Made by a program: the position numbers and the translations under genes. A stretch of 64,000 nucleotides of DNA from Isoperla grammatica (Eukaryota; Arthropoda; Insecta; Plecoptera; Perlodidae). Numbering within the stretch: the first letter of the stretch is position 1; each line of letters begins with the position of its first letter. Shown in pieces: positions 33,179 through 43,893 of the stretch. The stretch is from positions 9,108,736-9,172,735 of the forward strand of contig OX246743.1 of assembly GCA_945910005.1 (NCBI GenBank). Direction: 5' to 3'. The notes beneath the pieces were generated by a model. That model was given only the letters and a program-made list of their open reading frames with translations. It made no database searches and was not told the origin of the DNA.

Positions 33179-36100
33179 GTTAGGCGCTTGGATTGCAAAG
33201 AGGGCCGCAAGTATGACGGAGTGGCGAGAGCCACATTAGAGAGATTGTTAGGTGCTTGGATTGCAAAGAGGGCCGCAAGTATGGTGGAGTGACGAGAGCC
33301 ACATTGGGGTGATTCTTAGGTGCTTGGATTGCAAACCGGGCCGCAAGAATGGCGGAGTGGCGAGAGCCACATCGGGGAGATTGTAAGGCGCTCTGATTGC
33401 AAAGAGGGCCGCAAGTATGACGGAGTGACGAGAGCCACATTGGGGAGATTGTAAGGCGATTGTTAGGCGCTTGGATTGCAAAGAGGGCCGCAAGAGTGAT
33501 GGAGTGAAAGTGCCAACTTGGGGAGATTGTGAGGCGCTCGGATTGCAAAGAGGGCCGCAAGTTTGACGGTGAGACGAGAGCCACATTGGGGAGATTGTAA
33601 GGCGCTTGGATTTCAAAGAGGGCCGCAAGTCTAACGAAATGACGAGAGCAACACTAGGGAGATTGTAAGGCGCTTGGATTGCAAAGAAGGCCGCAAGTAT
33701 GGCGGTGTGACGAGAGCCACATTGGGGAGATTGTAAGGCGCTTGGATTGCAAAGAGGGCCGCAAGTATGATCGAGTGACGAGAGCCACATTGGGGAGATT
33801 GTTAGGCGCTTGGATTGCAAAGAGGGCCGCAAGTATGACGGAGTGGCGAGAGCCACATTAGGGAGATTGTTAGGCGCTTGGATTGCAAAGAGGGCCGCAA
33901 GTATGGCGAAGTGGCGAGAGCCACATTAGGGAGATGTTAGGCACTTGGATTGCAAAGAGGGCCGCAAGTATGGTGGAGTGGTGAGAGCCACATTGGGGAG
34001 ATTGTTAGGCGCTTGGATTGCAAAGAGGGCCGCAAGTATGACGGAGTGACGAGAGCCACATTGGGGAGTTTGTTAGGCGCTTGGATTGCAAAGAGGGCCG
34101 CAAGTATGACGGAGTGACGAGAGCCACTTGTGGGAGTTTGTAAGGCGCTTGGATTGCAAAAGAGGGCCGCAAGTATGGCGGAGTGGCGAGAGCCACATTG
34201 GGGAGATGTTAGGCACTTGGATTGCAAAGAGGGCCGCAAGTATGGTGGAGTGCCGAGAGCCACATTGGGGAGATTGTTAGGCGTTTTGATTGCAAAGAGG
34301 GCCGCAAGTATGGTGGAGTGACGAGAGCCATATTGGGGAGATTGTAAGGCGCTTGGATTGCAAAGAGGGCCGCAAGTATGGCGGAGTGACGAGAGCCACA
34401 TCGGGGAGATTGTTAGGCGCTTGGATTAAAAAGAGGGCCGCAAGTATGAAGGTGTGACAAGAGCCACCTTAGGGAGATTGTTAGGCGTTTTGATTGCAAA
34501 GAGGGCCGCAAGTATGACGGTGTGACGAGAGCCACATTGGGGAGATTGTTAGGCGTTTTGATTGGAGCCACATCGGGGAGATTGTAAGGCGCTCTGATTG
34601 CAAAGAGGGCCGCAAGTATGACGGAGTGACGAGAGCCACATTGGGGAGATTGTAAGGCGATTGTTAGGCGCTCTGATTGCAAAGAGGGCCGCGAGTATGG
34701 CGGTGTGACGAGAGCCACATTGGGGTGATTGAAAGGCGCTTGGATTGCAAAGAGGGCCGCAAGAGTGACGGAGTGAAAGTGCCACCTTGGGGAGATTGTG
34801 AGGCGCTTGGATTGCAAAGAGGGCCGCAAGTATGACGGTGTGACGAGAGCCACATTGGGGAGATTGTTAGGCGCTTGGATTGCAAAGAGGGCCGCAAGTC
34901 TAACGAAATGACGAGAGCAACACTGGGGTGATTGTAAAGCGCTTGGATTGCAAAGAGGGCCGCAAATATGGCGGTGTGACGAGAGACACATTGGGGAGAT
35001 TGTAAGGCGCTTGGATTGCAAAGAGGGCCGCAAGTATGACGGAGTGACGAGAGCCACATTAGGGAGATGTTAGGCACTTGGATTGCAAAGAGGGCCGCAA
35101 GTATGGTGGAGTGGTGAGAGCCACATTGGGGAGATTGTTAGGCGTTTTGATTGCAAAGAGGGCCGCAAGTATGGTGGAGTGACGAGAGCCATATTGGGGA
35201 GATTGTAAGGCGCTTGGATTGCAAAGAGGGCCGCAAGTATGGCGGAGTGACGAGAGCCACATCGGGGAGATTGTTAGGCGCTTGGATTAAAAAGAGGGCC
35301 GCAAGTATGAAGGTGTGACAAGAGCCACCTTAGGGAGATTGTTAGGCGTTTTTATTGCAAAGAGGGCCGCAAGTATGACGGTGTGACGAGAGCCACATTG
35401 GGGAGATTGTTAGGCGTTTTGATTGGAGCCACATCGGGGAGATTGTAAGGCGCTCTGATTGCAAAGAGGGCCGCAAGTATGACGGAGTGACGAGAGCCAC
35501 ATTGGGGAGATTGTAAGGCGATTGTTAGGCGCTCTGATTGCAAAGAGGGCCGCGAGTATGGCGGTGTGACGAGAGCCACATTGGGGTGATTGAAAGGCGC
35601 TTGGATTGCAAAGAGGGCCGCAAGAGTGACGGAGTGAAAGTGCCACCTTGGGGAGATTGTGAGGCGCTTGGATTGCAAAGAGGGCCGCAAGTATGACGGT
35701 GTGACGAGAGCCACATTGGGGAGATTGTTAGGCGCTTGGATTGCAAAGAGGGCCGCAAGTCTAACGAAATGACGAGAGCAACACTGGGGTGATTGTAAAG
35801 CGCTTGGATTGCAAAGAGGGCCGCAAATATGGCGGTGTGACGAGAGACACATTGGGGAGATTGTAAGGCGCTTGGATTGCAAAGAGGGCCGCAAGTATGA
35901 CCGAGTGACGAGAGCCACATTGGGGAGATTGTTAGGCGCTTGGATTGCAAAAAGGGCCGCCAGTATGACGGTGTGACGAGAGCCACATTGGGGAGATTGT
36001 TAGGCGTTTTGATTGCAAAGAGGGCCGCAAGTATGACGGAGTGACGAGAGCCACATTAGGGAGATGTTAGGCACTTGGATTGCAAAGAGGGCCGCAAGTA

Positions 36101-37106
36101 TGGTGGAGTGGTGAGAGCCACATTGGGGAGATTGTTAGGCGTTTTGATTGCAAAGAGGGCCGCAAGTATGGTGGAGTGACGAGAGCCATATTGGGGAGAT
36201 TGTAAGGCGCTTGGATTGCAAAGAGGGCCGCAAGTATGGCGGAGTGACGAGAGCCACATCGGGGAGATTGTTAGGCGCTTGGATTAAAAAGAGGGCCGCA
36301 AGTATGAAGGTGTGACAAGAGCCACCTTAGGGAGATTGTTAGGCGTTTTTATTGCAAAGAGGGCCGCAAGTATGACGGTGTGACGAGAGCCACATTGGGG
36401 AGATTGTTAGGCGTTTTGATTGGAGCCACATCGGGGAGATTGTAAGGCGCTCTGATTGCAAAGAGGGCCGCAAGTATGACGGAGTGACGAGAGCCACATT
36501 GGGGAGATTGTAAGGCGATTGTTAGGCGCTCTGATTGCAAAGAGGGCCGCGAGTATGGCGGTGTGACGAGAGCCACATTGGGGTGATTGAAAGGCGCTTG
36601 GATTGCAAAGAGGGCCGCAAGAGTGACGGAGTGAAAGTGCCACCTTGGGGAGATTGTGAGGCGCTTGGATTGCAAAGAGGGCCGCAAGTATGACGGTGTG
36701 ACGAGAGCCACATTGGGGAGATTGTTAGGCGCTTGGATTGCAAAGAGGGCCGCAAGTCTAACGAAATGACGAGAGCAACACTGGGGTGATTGTAAAGCGC
36801 TTGGATTGCAAAGAGGGCCGCAAATATGGCGGTGTGACGAGAGACACATTGGGGAGATTGTAAGGCGCTTGGATTGCAAAGAGGGCCGCAAGTATGACCG
36901 AGTGACGAGAGCCACATTGGGGAGATTGTTAGGCGCTTGGATTGCAAAAAGGGCCGCCAGTATGACGGTGTGACGAGAGCCACATTGGGGAGATTGTTAG
37001 GCGTTTTGATTGCAAAGAGGGCCGCAAGTATGACGGAGTGGCGAGAGCCATATTGGGGAGATTGTTAGACGCTCTGATTGCAAAGAGGGCCGCAAGTATG
37101 ACGGAG
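33179..37106. repeat. 68-bp satellite, array 6, with a ~1-kb higher-order repeat
   Basis: About 58 monomers. It starts inside a monomer (GTTAGGCGCTTGG) directly after CCCCTTAGTAAA of the spacer element, a junction not used by arrays 2-5. From about 34200 a block of about 15 monomers is repeated three times: 35059-36055 and 36056-37052 are offset by exactly 997 bp and look identical over most of their length, while the first copy (34549 to 35410) is 136 bp, or two monomers, shorter. The right end breaks at GACGGAG and passes into the composite duplicated segment. Confidence 0.95.
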
Positions 37107-37660
37107 CCGCGATCAGCCGCGTTGCAAACATATGAGATGTAAAACCCAAACATTGATTAAAAAATAATGTTTTAAACTATTTAAATAGATTAGGAATAAC
37201 TTCCTAACCACAAAAATATTTAATTTTTTTGACTTAGAATAAATACCATTTATATAAACGAGCTGGAAGTTTTACACATTTCTGGAGGGTTATAGTTTAC
37301 AGGATATACGTCACACGCCATGTTTCACAAATCAACCAATCTCACATTACCAATCAATCAATCAATCACATAATGATAAATTAAAAACCTCTTCATTGCA
37401 GATTATCTCATTCCACCGGTAGGCCTGCACTGACGATCTGGCGCCATTGATAAATATTTTTTAATACTAAAAATAATGAGAAAAGATATAAAATGAGAAT
37501 AATTAAAAATCCTAAATTAAAAGTCAAATGCTTCCGCCATTCGGTTCCATTTTATGCATACACATATATGTATTATTTGAATAATTATTATATTATTATA
37601 TTTTCTGTCTACCATTCATAGGAGGTCAAAAATACCGAATACAATGTAATATTGTTAATT
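37107..37660. repeat. Composite segment copy 1: unique part U
   Basis: About 550 bp of AT-rich sequence that recurs, diverged by roughly 10-15 per cent by eye, at 43341-43893 (shared words: TTCCTAACCACAAAA, ACACGCCATGTTTCACAAAT, ACTGACGATCTGGCGCC). Similarity begins near AGCCGCGTTGC/AGCCACGTTGC. No coding frame of note. Confidence 0.75.
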
Positions 37661-37848
37661 GTGATAGGTTGTGCATACACACACCCACAAAGAGGTCAAG
37701 ACAGCCCCACCCCCCCAACCCCCTCTCCCCCCCCCCCCAACCACACTTTCGAGGTAGGTGACTAACAACTGCAAGGGTGGTGGGCCCTGTGATAGGTTGT
37801 GATACTCACACCCGCAAAAAGGTTGAGCAAGCTCCACCCCCCGAGAGG
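37661..37848. repeat. Composite segment copy 1: unexpanded C-rich minisatellite
   Basis: About one and a half units of the ~123-bp C-array monomer (TTTCGAGGTAGGTG, GGTGGTGGGCCCTGTGATAG, ACTCACACCCGCAAAAAGG), ending in GCTCCACCCCCCGAGAGGAC. The same monomer is expanded to about 30 units at 43894-47582. Confidence 0.8.
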
Positions 37849-38022
37849 ACAAGGACTAGACAAGAGCCAGGTAGGGCAGGAACTGTCCAAAAAAATGGAT
37901 ACCACAATTGATTTATTGTCATTTAATTATTCTCTGTAACATTATCTATCTACGTCTTACGATTCTAATAGCAATTTATAATTGAGCTCCTCAGTAAGTA
38001 CCATCTTCAGTATCACATATTG
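37849..38022 (-). repeat. Composite segment copy 1: flank F with poly(A) signal
   Basis: About 170 bp matching 47583-47731 closely. On the minus strand it looks like a 3' UTR: AATAAA at 37917-37912 lies about 106 nt after the stop of the 38-codon ORF. That gene reading is inference. Confidence 0.65.
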
Positions 38023-38139
38023 TCAACCTAGAGGGAAGCGCTGAGCCCTCTCTGGTATGTCGTCGGGGGCTCCGGCAGCCTCGCCCATGAGGAACACCGC
38101 CAGCATTGCAAGCACAGACCACAGCCACAGGGCGTTCAT
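38023..38139 (-). CDS. Short secreted-type ORF at the edge of the S array (38 codons)
   Basis: Minus strand, ATG at 38139-38137, TGA at 38025-38023. The first 18 residues, MNALWLWSVLAMLAVFLM, then GEAAG, form a plausible signal peptide: a hydrophobic core and small residues before a likely cut after AAG. The n-region lacks a positive charge. The predicted mature part is short, APDDIPERAQRFPLG, and ends in glycine, which could be an amidation donor, though this may be chance. Unlike the inner satellite units this one does not run into poly-Cys but stops, and an AATAAA follows about 106 nt on. TTGCAG just upstream of the ATG could serve as a splice acceptor. I do not recognise the protein. It may be the terminal exon of a small secreted-peptide gene or a decayed copy. 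Confidence 0.3.
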   Translation of the reverse strand: MNALWLWSVLAMLAVFLMGEAAGAPDDIPERAQRFPLG

Positions 38140-38294
38140 TGCTGCAACAACAACAACAACAACAACATGGAGCTATTGACGGGACAGAGCGCTGAGCCCT
38201 CTGCTATGGCGTCGGGGGCTCCGGCAGCCTCGCCCATGAGGAACACTGCAAGCATGGCAAGCACAGACCACAGCCACAGGGCGTTCATTGCTGC

Positions 38295-38328
<34 letters not shown>

Positions 38329-38600
38329 TGGAGCTATTGACGGGACAGAGCGCTGAGCCCTCTCTGCAATGGCGTCGGGGGATCCGGCAGCCTCGCCCAT
38401 GAGGAACACCGCCAGCATTGCAAGCACAGACCACAGCCACGGGGCGTTCATTGCTGCAACAACAACAACAACATGGAGCTATTGACGGGACAGAGCGCTG
38501 AGCCCTCTGCTATGGCGTCGGGGGCTCCGGCAGCCTCGCCCATGAGGAACACTGCAAGCATGGCAAGCACAGACCACAGCCACAGGGCGTTCATTGCTGC

Positions 38601-38631
<31 letters not shown>

Positions 38632-40530
38632 TGGAGCTATTGACGGGACAGAGCGCTGAGCCCTCTCTGCAATGGCGTCGGGGGATCCGGCAGCCTCGCC
38701 CATGAGGAACACCGCCAGCATTGCAAGCACAGACCACAGCCACGGGGCGTTCATTGCTGCAACAACAACAACAACATGGAGCTATTGACGGGACAGAGCG
38801 CTGAGCCCTCTCTGCTATGGCGTCGGGGGCTCCGGCAGCCTCGCCCATGAGGAACACTGCCAGCATTGCAAGCACAGACCACAGCCACAGGGCGTTCATT
38901 GCTGCAACAACAACAACAACAACATGGAGCTATTGACGGGACAGAGCGCTGAGCCCTCTCTGCTATGGCGTCGGGGGCTCCGGCAGCCTCGCCCATGAGG
39001 AACACTGCCAGCATTGCAAGCACAGACCACAGCCACAGGCCGTTCATTGTTGCAACAACAAAAACAACATGGAACTATTGACGGGACAGAGCGCTGAGCC
39101 CTCTCTGCTATGGCGTTGGGGGCTCCGGCAGCCTCGCCCATGAGGAACACCGCTAGCATTGCAAGCACAGACCACAGCCACAGGGCGTTCATTGCTGCAA
39201 CAACAACAACAACAACAACATGGAGCTATTGACGGGACAGAGCGCTGAGCCCTCTCTGCTATGGCGTCGGGGGCTCCGGCAGCCTCGCCCATGAGGAACA
39301 CTGCCAGCATTGCAAGCACAGACCACAGCCACAGGCCGTTCATTGCTGCAACAACAACAACAACATGGAACTATTGACGGGACAGAGCGCTGAGCCCTCT
39401 CTGCTATGGCGTCGGGGGCTCCGGCAGCCTCGCCCATGAGGAACACCGCCAGCATTGCAAGCACAGACCACAGCCAAAGGGCGTTCATTGCTGCAACAAC
39501 AACAACAACATGGAGCTATTGACGGGACAGAGCGCTGAGCCCTCTCTGCTATGGCGTCGGGGGCTCCGGCAGCCTCGCCCATGAGGAACACTGCAAGCAT
39601 GGCAAGCACAGACCACAGCCACAGGGCGTTCATTGCTGCAACAACATTAACAACATGGAGCTATTGACGGGACAGAGCGCTGAGCCCTCTCTGCTATGGC
39701 GTCGGGGGCTCCGGCAGCCTCGCCCATGAGGAACACTGCCAGCATGGCAAGCACAGACCACAGCCACAGGGCGTTCATTGCTGCAACAACAACAACAACA
39801 TGGAGCTATTGACGGGACAGAGCGCTGAGCCCTCTCTGCTATGGCGTCGGGGGCTCCGGCAGCCTCGCCCATGAGGAACACTGCCAGCATGGCAAGCACA
39901 GACCACAGCCACAGGGCGTTCATTGCTGCAACAACAACAACAACAACAACATGGAGCTATTGACGGGACAGAGCGCTGGCCCTCCCTGCTATGGCGTCGG
40001 GGGCTCCGGCAGCCTCGCCCATGAGGAACACAGCCAGCATTGCAAGCACAGACCACAGCCACAGGGCGTTCATTGCTGCAACAACAACAACAACAACAAC
40101 ATGGAGCTATTGACGGGACAGAGCGCTGGCCCTCCCTGCTATGGCGTCGGGGGCTCCGGCAGCCTCGCCCATGAGGAACACTGCCAGCATTGCAAGCACA
40201 GACCACAGCCACAGTGCGTTCATTGCTGCAACAACAACAACAACAACAACAACAACATGGAGCTATTGACGGGACAGAGCGCTGAGCCCTCTCTGCTATG
40301 GCGTCGGGGGCTCCGGCAGCCTCGCCATGAAGAACACCGCCAGCATTGCAAGCACAGACCACAGCCACAGGGCGTTCATTGCTGCAACAACAACAACAAC
40401 ATGGAGCTATTGAAGGGACAGAGCGCTGAGCCCTCTCTGCTATGGCGTCGGGGGCTCCGGCAGCCTCGCCCATGAGGAACACTGCCAGCATTGCAAGCAC
40501 AGACCACAGCCACAGGGCGTTCATTGCTGC

Positions 40531-40573
<43 letters not shown>

Positions 40574-41301
40574 TGGAGCTATTGACGGGACAGAGCGCTG
40601 AGCCCTCTCTGCTATGGCGTCGGGGGCTCCGGCAGCCTCGCCCATGAGGAACACTGCCAGCATTGCAAGCACAGACCACAGCCACAGTGCGTTCATTGCT
40701 GCAACAACAACAACAACAACAACAACATGGAGCTATTGACGGGACAGAGCGCTGAGCCCTCTCTGCTATGGCGTCGGGGGCTCCGGCAGCCTCGCCCATG
40801 AGGAACACTGCCAGCATTGCAAGCACAGACCACAGCCACAGGGCGTTCATTGCTGCAACAACAACAACAACAACATGGAGCTATTGACGGGACAGAGCGC
40901 TGGCCCTCCCTGCTATGGCGTCGGGGGCTCCGGCAGCCTCGCCCATGAGGAACACTGCCAGCATTGCAAGCACAGACCACAGCCACAGTGCGTTCATTGC
41001 TGCAACAACAACAACAACAACAACAACATGGAGCTATTGACGGGACAGAGCGCTGAGCCCTCTCTGCTATGGCGTCGGGGGCTCCGGCAGCCTCGCCATG
41101 AAGAACACCGCCAGCATTGCAAGCACAGACCACAGCCACAGGGCGTTCATTGCTGCAACAACAACAACAACATGGAGCTATTGAAGGGACAGAGCGCTGA
41201 GCCCTCTCTGCTATGGCGTCGGGGGCTCCGGCAGCCTCGCCCATGAGGAACACCGCCAGCATTGCAAGCACAGACCACAGCCACAGGGCGTTTATTGCTG
41301 C

Positions 41302-41356
<55 letters not shown>

Positions 41357-42215
41357 TGGAGCTATTGAAGGGACAGAGCGCTGAGCCCTCTCTGCTATGG
41401 CGTCGGGGGCTCCGGCAGCCTCGCCCATGAGGAACACTGCCAACATGGCAAGCACAGACCACAGCCACAGGGCGTTCATTGCTGCAACAACAACAACAAC
41501 AACATGGAGCTACTGACGGGACAGAGCGCTGAGCCCTCTCTGCTATGGCGTCGGGGGCTCCGGCAGCCTCGCCCATGAGGAACACCGCCAGCATTGCAAG
41601 CACAGACCACAGCCACAGGGCGTTCATTGCTGCAACAACAACAACAACAACAACATGGAGCTATTGACGGGACAGAGCGCTGAGCCCTCTGCTATGGCGT
41701 CGGGGGCTCCGGCAGCCTCGCCCATGAGGAACACTGCCAGCATGGCAAGCACAGACCACAGCCACAGGGCGTTCATTGCTGCAACAACAACAACAACAAC
41801 ATGGAGCTATTGACGGGACAGAGCGCCGAGCCCTCTCTGCTATGGCGTCGGGGGCTCCGGCAGCCTCGCCCATGAGGAACACCGCCAGCATGGCAAACAC
41901 AGACCACAGCCACAGGGCGTTCATTGCTGCAACAACAACAACAACAACAACATGGAGCTATTGACGGGACAGAGCGCTGAGCCCTCTCTGCTATGGCGTC
42001 GGGGGCTCCGGCAGCCTCGCCCATGAGGAACACCGCCAGCATTGCAAGCACAGACCACAGCCACAGGGCGTTCATTGCTGCAACAACAACAACAACAACA
42101 ACATGGAGCTATTGACGGGACAGAGCGCTGAGCCCTCTCTGCTATGGCGTCGGGGGCTCCGGCAGCCTCGCCCATGAGGAACACCGCCAGCATGCAAGCA
42201 CAGACCACAGCCACA
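38023..42215 (-). repeat. S array: ~145-bp minisatellite, each unit encoding a signal peptide
   Basis: About 28 units. Each has ~130 bp of constant sequence and a (CAA)n tract of 5 to about 18 repeats (longest near 41305-41354). On the minus strand each unit reads (TTG)nCAGCA, ATG and an open frame for MNALWLWSVLAMLAVFLM-GEAAG, then APDAIAERAQRSVPSIAP, before running into poly-Cys from the TTG tract. Most length steps are multiples of 3 (145, 148, 151), because mainly the CAA count varies. Some units (near 39976, 40128, 40898) carry a 1-bp loss that shifts the frame after the leader. Larger blocks are duplicated: 303-306 bp at 38173-38754 and about 771 bp at 40100-41245. The unit farthest upstream on the minus strand (about 42200) has lost its ATG and a base. 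Confidence 0.9.
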
Positions 42216-43340
42216 TGATGAACTCGGCTCCCCATTGGTTGTCATGGTAAAAACAAGTAATATTGATCCGAAGGTCATACTACCGGACCTTACTGAAAAA
42301 TTATCGTCTAGCCATATACTCACCTTCTGGTTGTCAGGAAACTTGTCGATGGGATTGTTCAGACGAGCTGTGTGTTGGGCCGATGAGAGGTGAAGTCAAC
42401 CCTCCTAACGAGGCTTATAAGAGGGTTCTAGCGGTTAACATTCCAATCATATTGCGTCAATAAGCTTTCATTGCTGTGTGCTCAATTAACTCTTGGTCAC
42501 ACTTATTACCAACTAGAAATGCAATACGTTCATTTCATTTCTCATTTTTCATTGTTTTTTTTATTATACAACAGAATATTACAAATAAATAATGCTGCAT
42601 TAAATCTTTAACGATCGAGGGTCATTATGAAGACATTGTCCTTTTGTTCAAGTCGAAGTACACCATAATAAAAACCAAATTACTTCAAACGAACAGTAAT
42701 GGCTGACCTTGCTACGTTATGTAATATCATTTTGTTTCCAGGAAAGATATTTATTTTTATGTCTTTAATTCAACTTATTAAAGTTATGCGTAATTTTTAT
42801 TTATATAATTTATACTATTTTGCTCTTCTTTGCTTAATGTTGGAAATTTAATTTCTTCTTAAGTATCGTAGTATGGAGGAACAAAATGTGCAATTGGGCT
42901 TCGCATGATGGGCGATTTTGGACATGTGTGTTATACAGTCAAATTACAATAACATCTGACACAAGCATAATTATAAAGAAAGTGTTTTATTTTGGTGAAT
43001 TTTCAGCATGTTTTTGTGTCTGATAAATATAGATAATTATGCTTTTAAGCAAAAAAAATAGCTAAAAATCATTTTTAATCAGAAAGTTAAATAAAGCGCT
43101 TTGCTGCAGTTTATATAACTCAATCCAACCAATGCCAACAATTGATACTCCTCTCTTGATAATGAGACTTTAATAATCGTAGCACAGACAGCTAAATCTG
43201 TGGATACCAATCAAACAGTTATTAGAGTCACACAAGCAGGAAGATTGCAAGCTACCTACTTTAAACTTTCAAGATGTAAATAGAAATGTAGGTGGCTCCT
43301 TCTTTAGACTTGACCTAACGGAATAGGCTACGTCGATAAG
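42216..43340. other. Unassigned sequence between composite copies
   Basis: About 1.1 kb, non-repetitive at this scale, moderately AT-rich. A 66-codon frame at 42263-42463 shows no motif I recognise. The part beside the S array (42216-42330) might be the original sequence upstream of the first S unit on the minus strand, since it is not satellite. Nothing else seen. Confidence 0.5.
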
Positions 43341-43893
43341 CCACGTTGCCAAAATATGTGATGTTAAACCCAAAAATCCATCAATCAAATAATGTATTAA
43401 ACTATTTTACTAGATGAGGATTTACTTCCTAACCACAAAATATGTCATTTTGATGACTTAGAATAAATATCATTTATATAAACGAGCAAGAATTTTTACA
43501 CATATTTCTGGCGGATCATACAGGACATACGTCACACGCCATGTTTCACAAATCATCCAAACTCACATTACCAATCAATCAATCACATAATGATAAATGA
43601 GATAACTCTTTGTTGCAGATTATCTTAATCCCCCGCTAGGTCCACACTGACGATCTGGCGCCGTTGATAAATATTCGTCAATACTAAAAATAGTGAGAAA
43701 AGAAAATATAAAATAAAAATATTTAAAATTCCTAAATTAAAAGTCAAATGCTACTGCCATTCGGTTCGATTTTATGCATAAACATATAATATGTATAATG
43801 TTATAGTTATTATGACATAATACTATATAATTAATTCTCTGTCTACCACTCATAGGAGGTCAAAATTACCGAATACAATGTTAATATTGTGCA
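43341..43893. repeat. Composite segment copy 2: unique part U'
   Basis: Diverged duplicate of 37107-37660 in the same orientation. It leads into the C array as U does in copy 1, through GTCAAAATTACCGAATACAA and a short CACACACACCCACAAAGAGG stretch. Confidence 0.75.

Noticed and set aside
40376..41627. Cysteine-rich (poly-Cys) or poly-Leu/Gln proteins in the S array
   Set aside because: These residues are only the three readings of a (TTG/CAA)n microsatellite. Only the leader part of each unit is considered further.
42263..42463. 66-codon ORF between the composite copies
   Set aside because: No recognisable motif, length expected by chance, no neighbouring gene structure.
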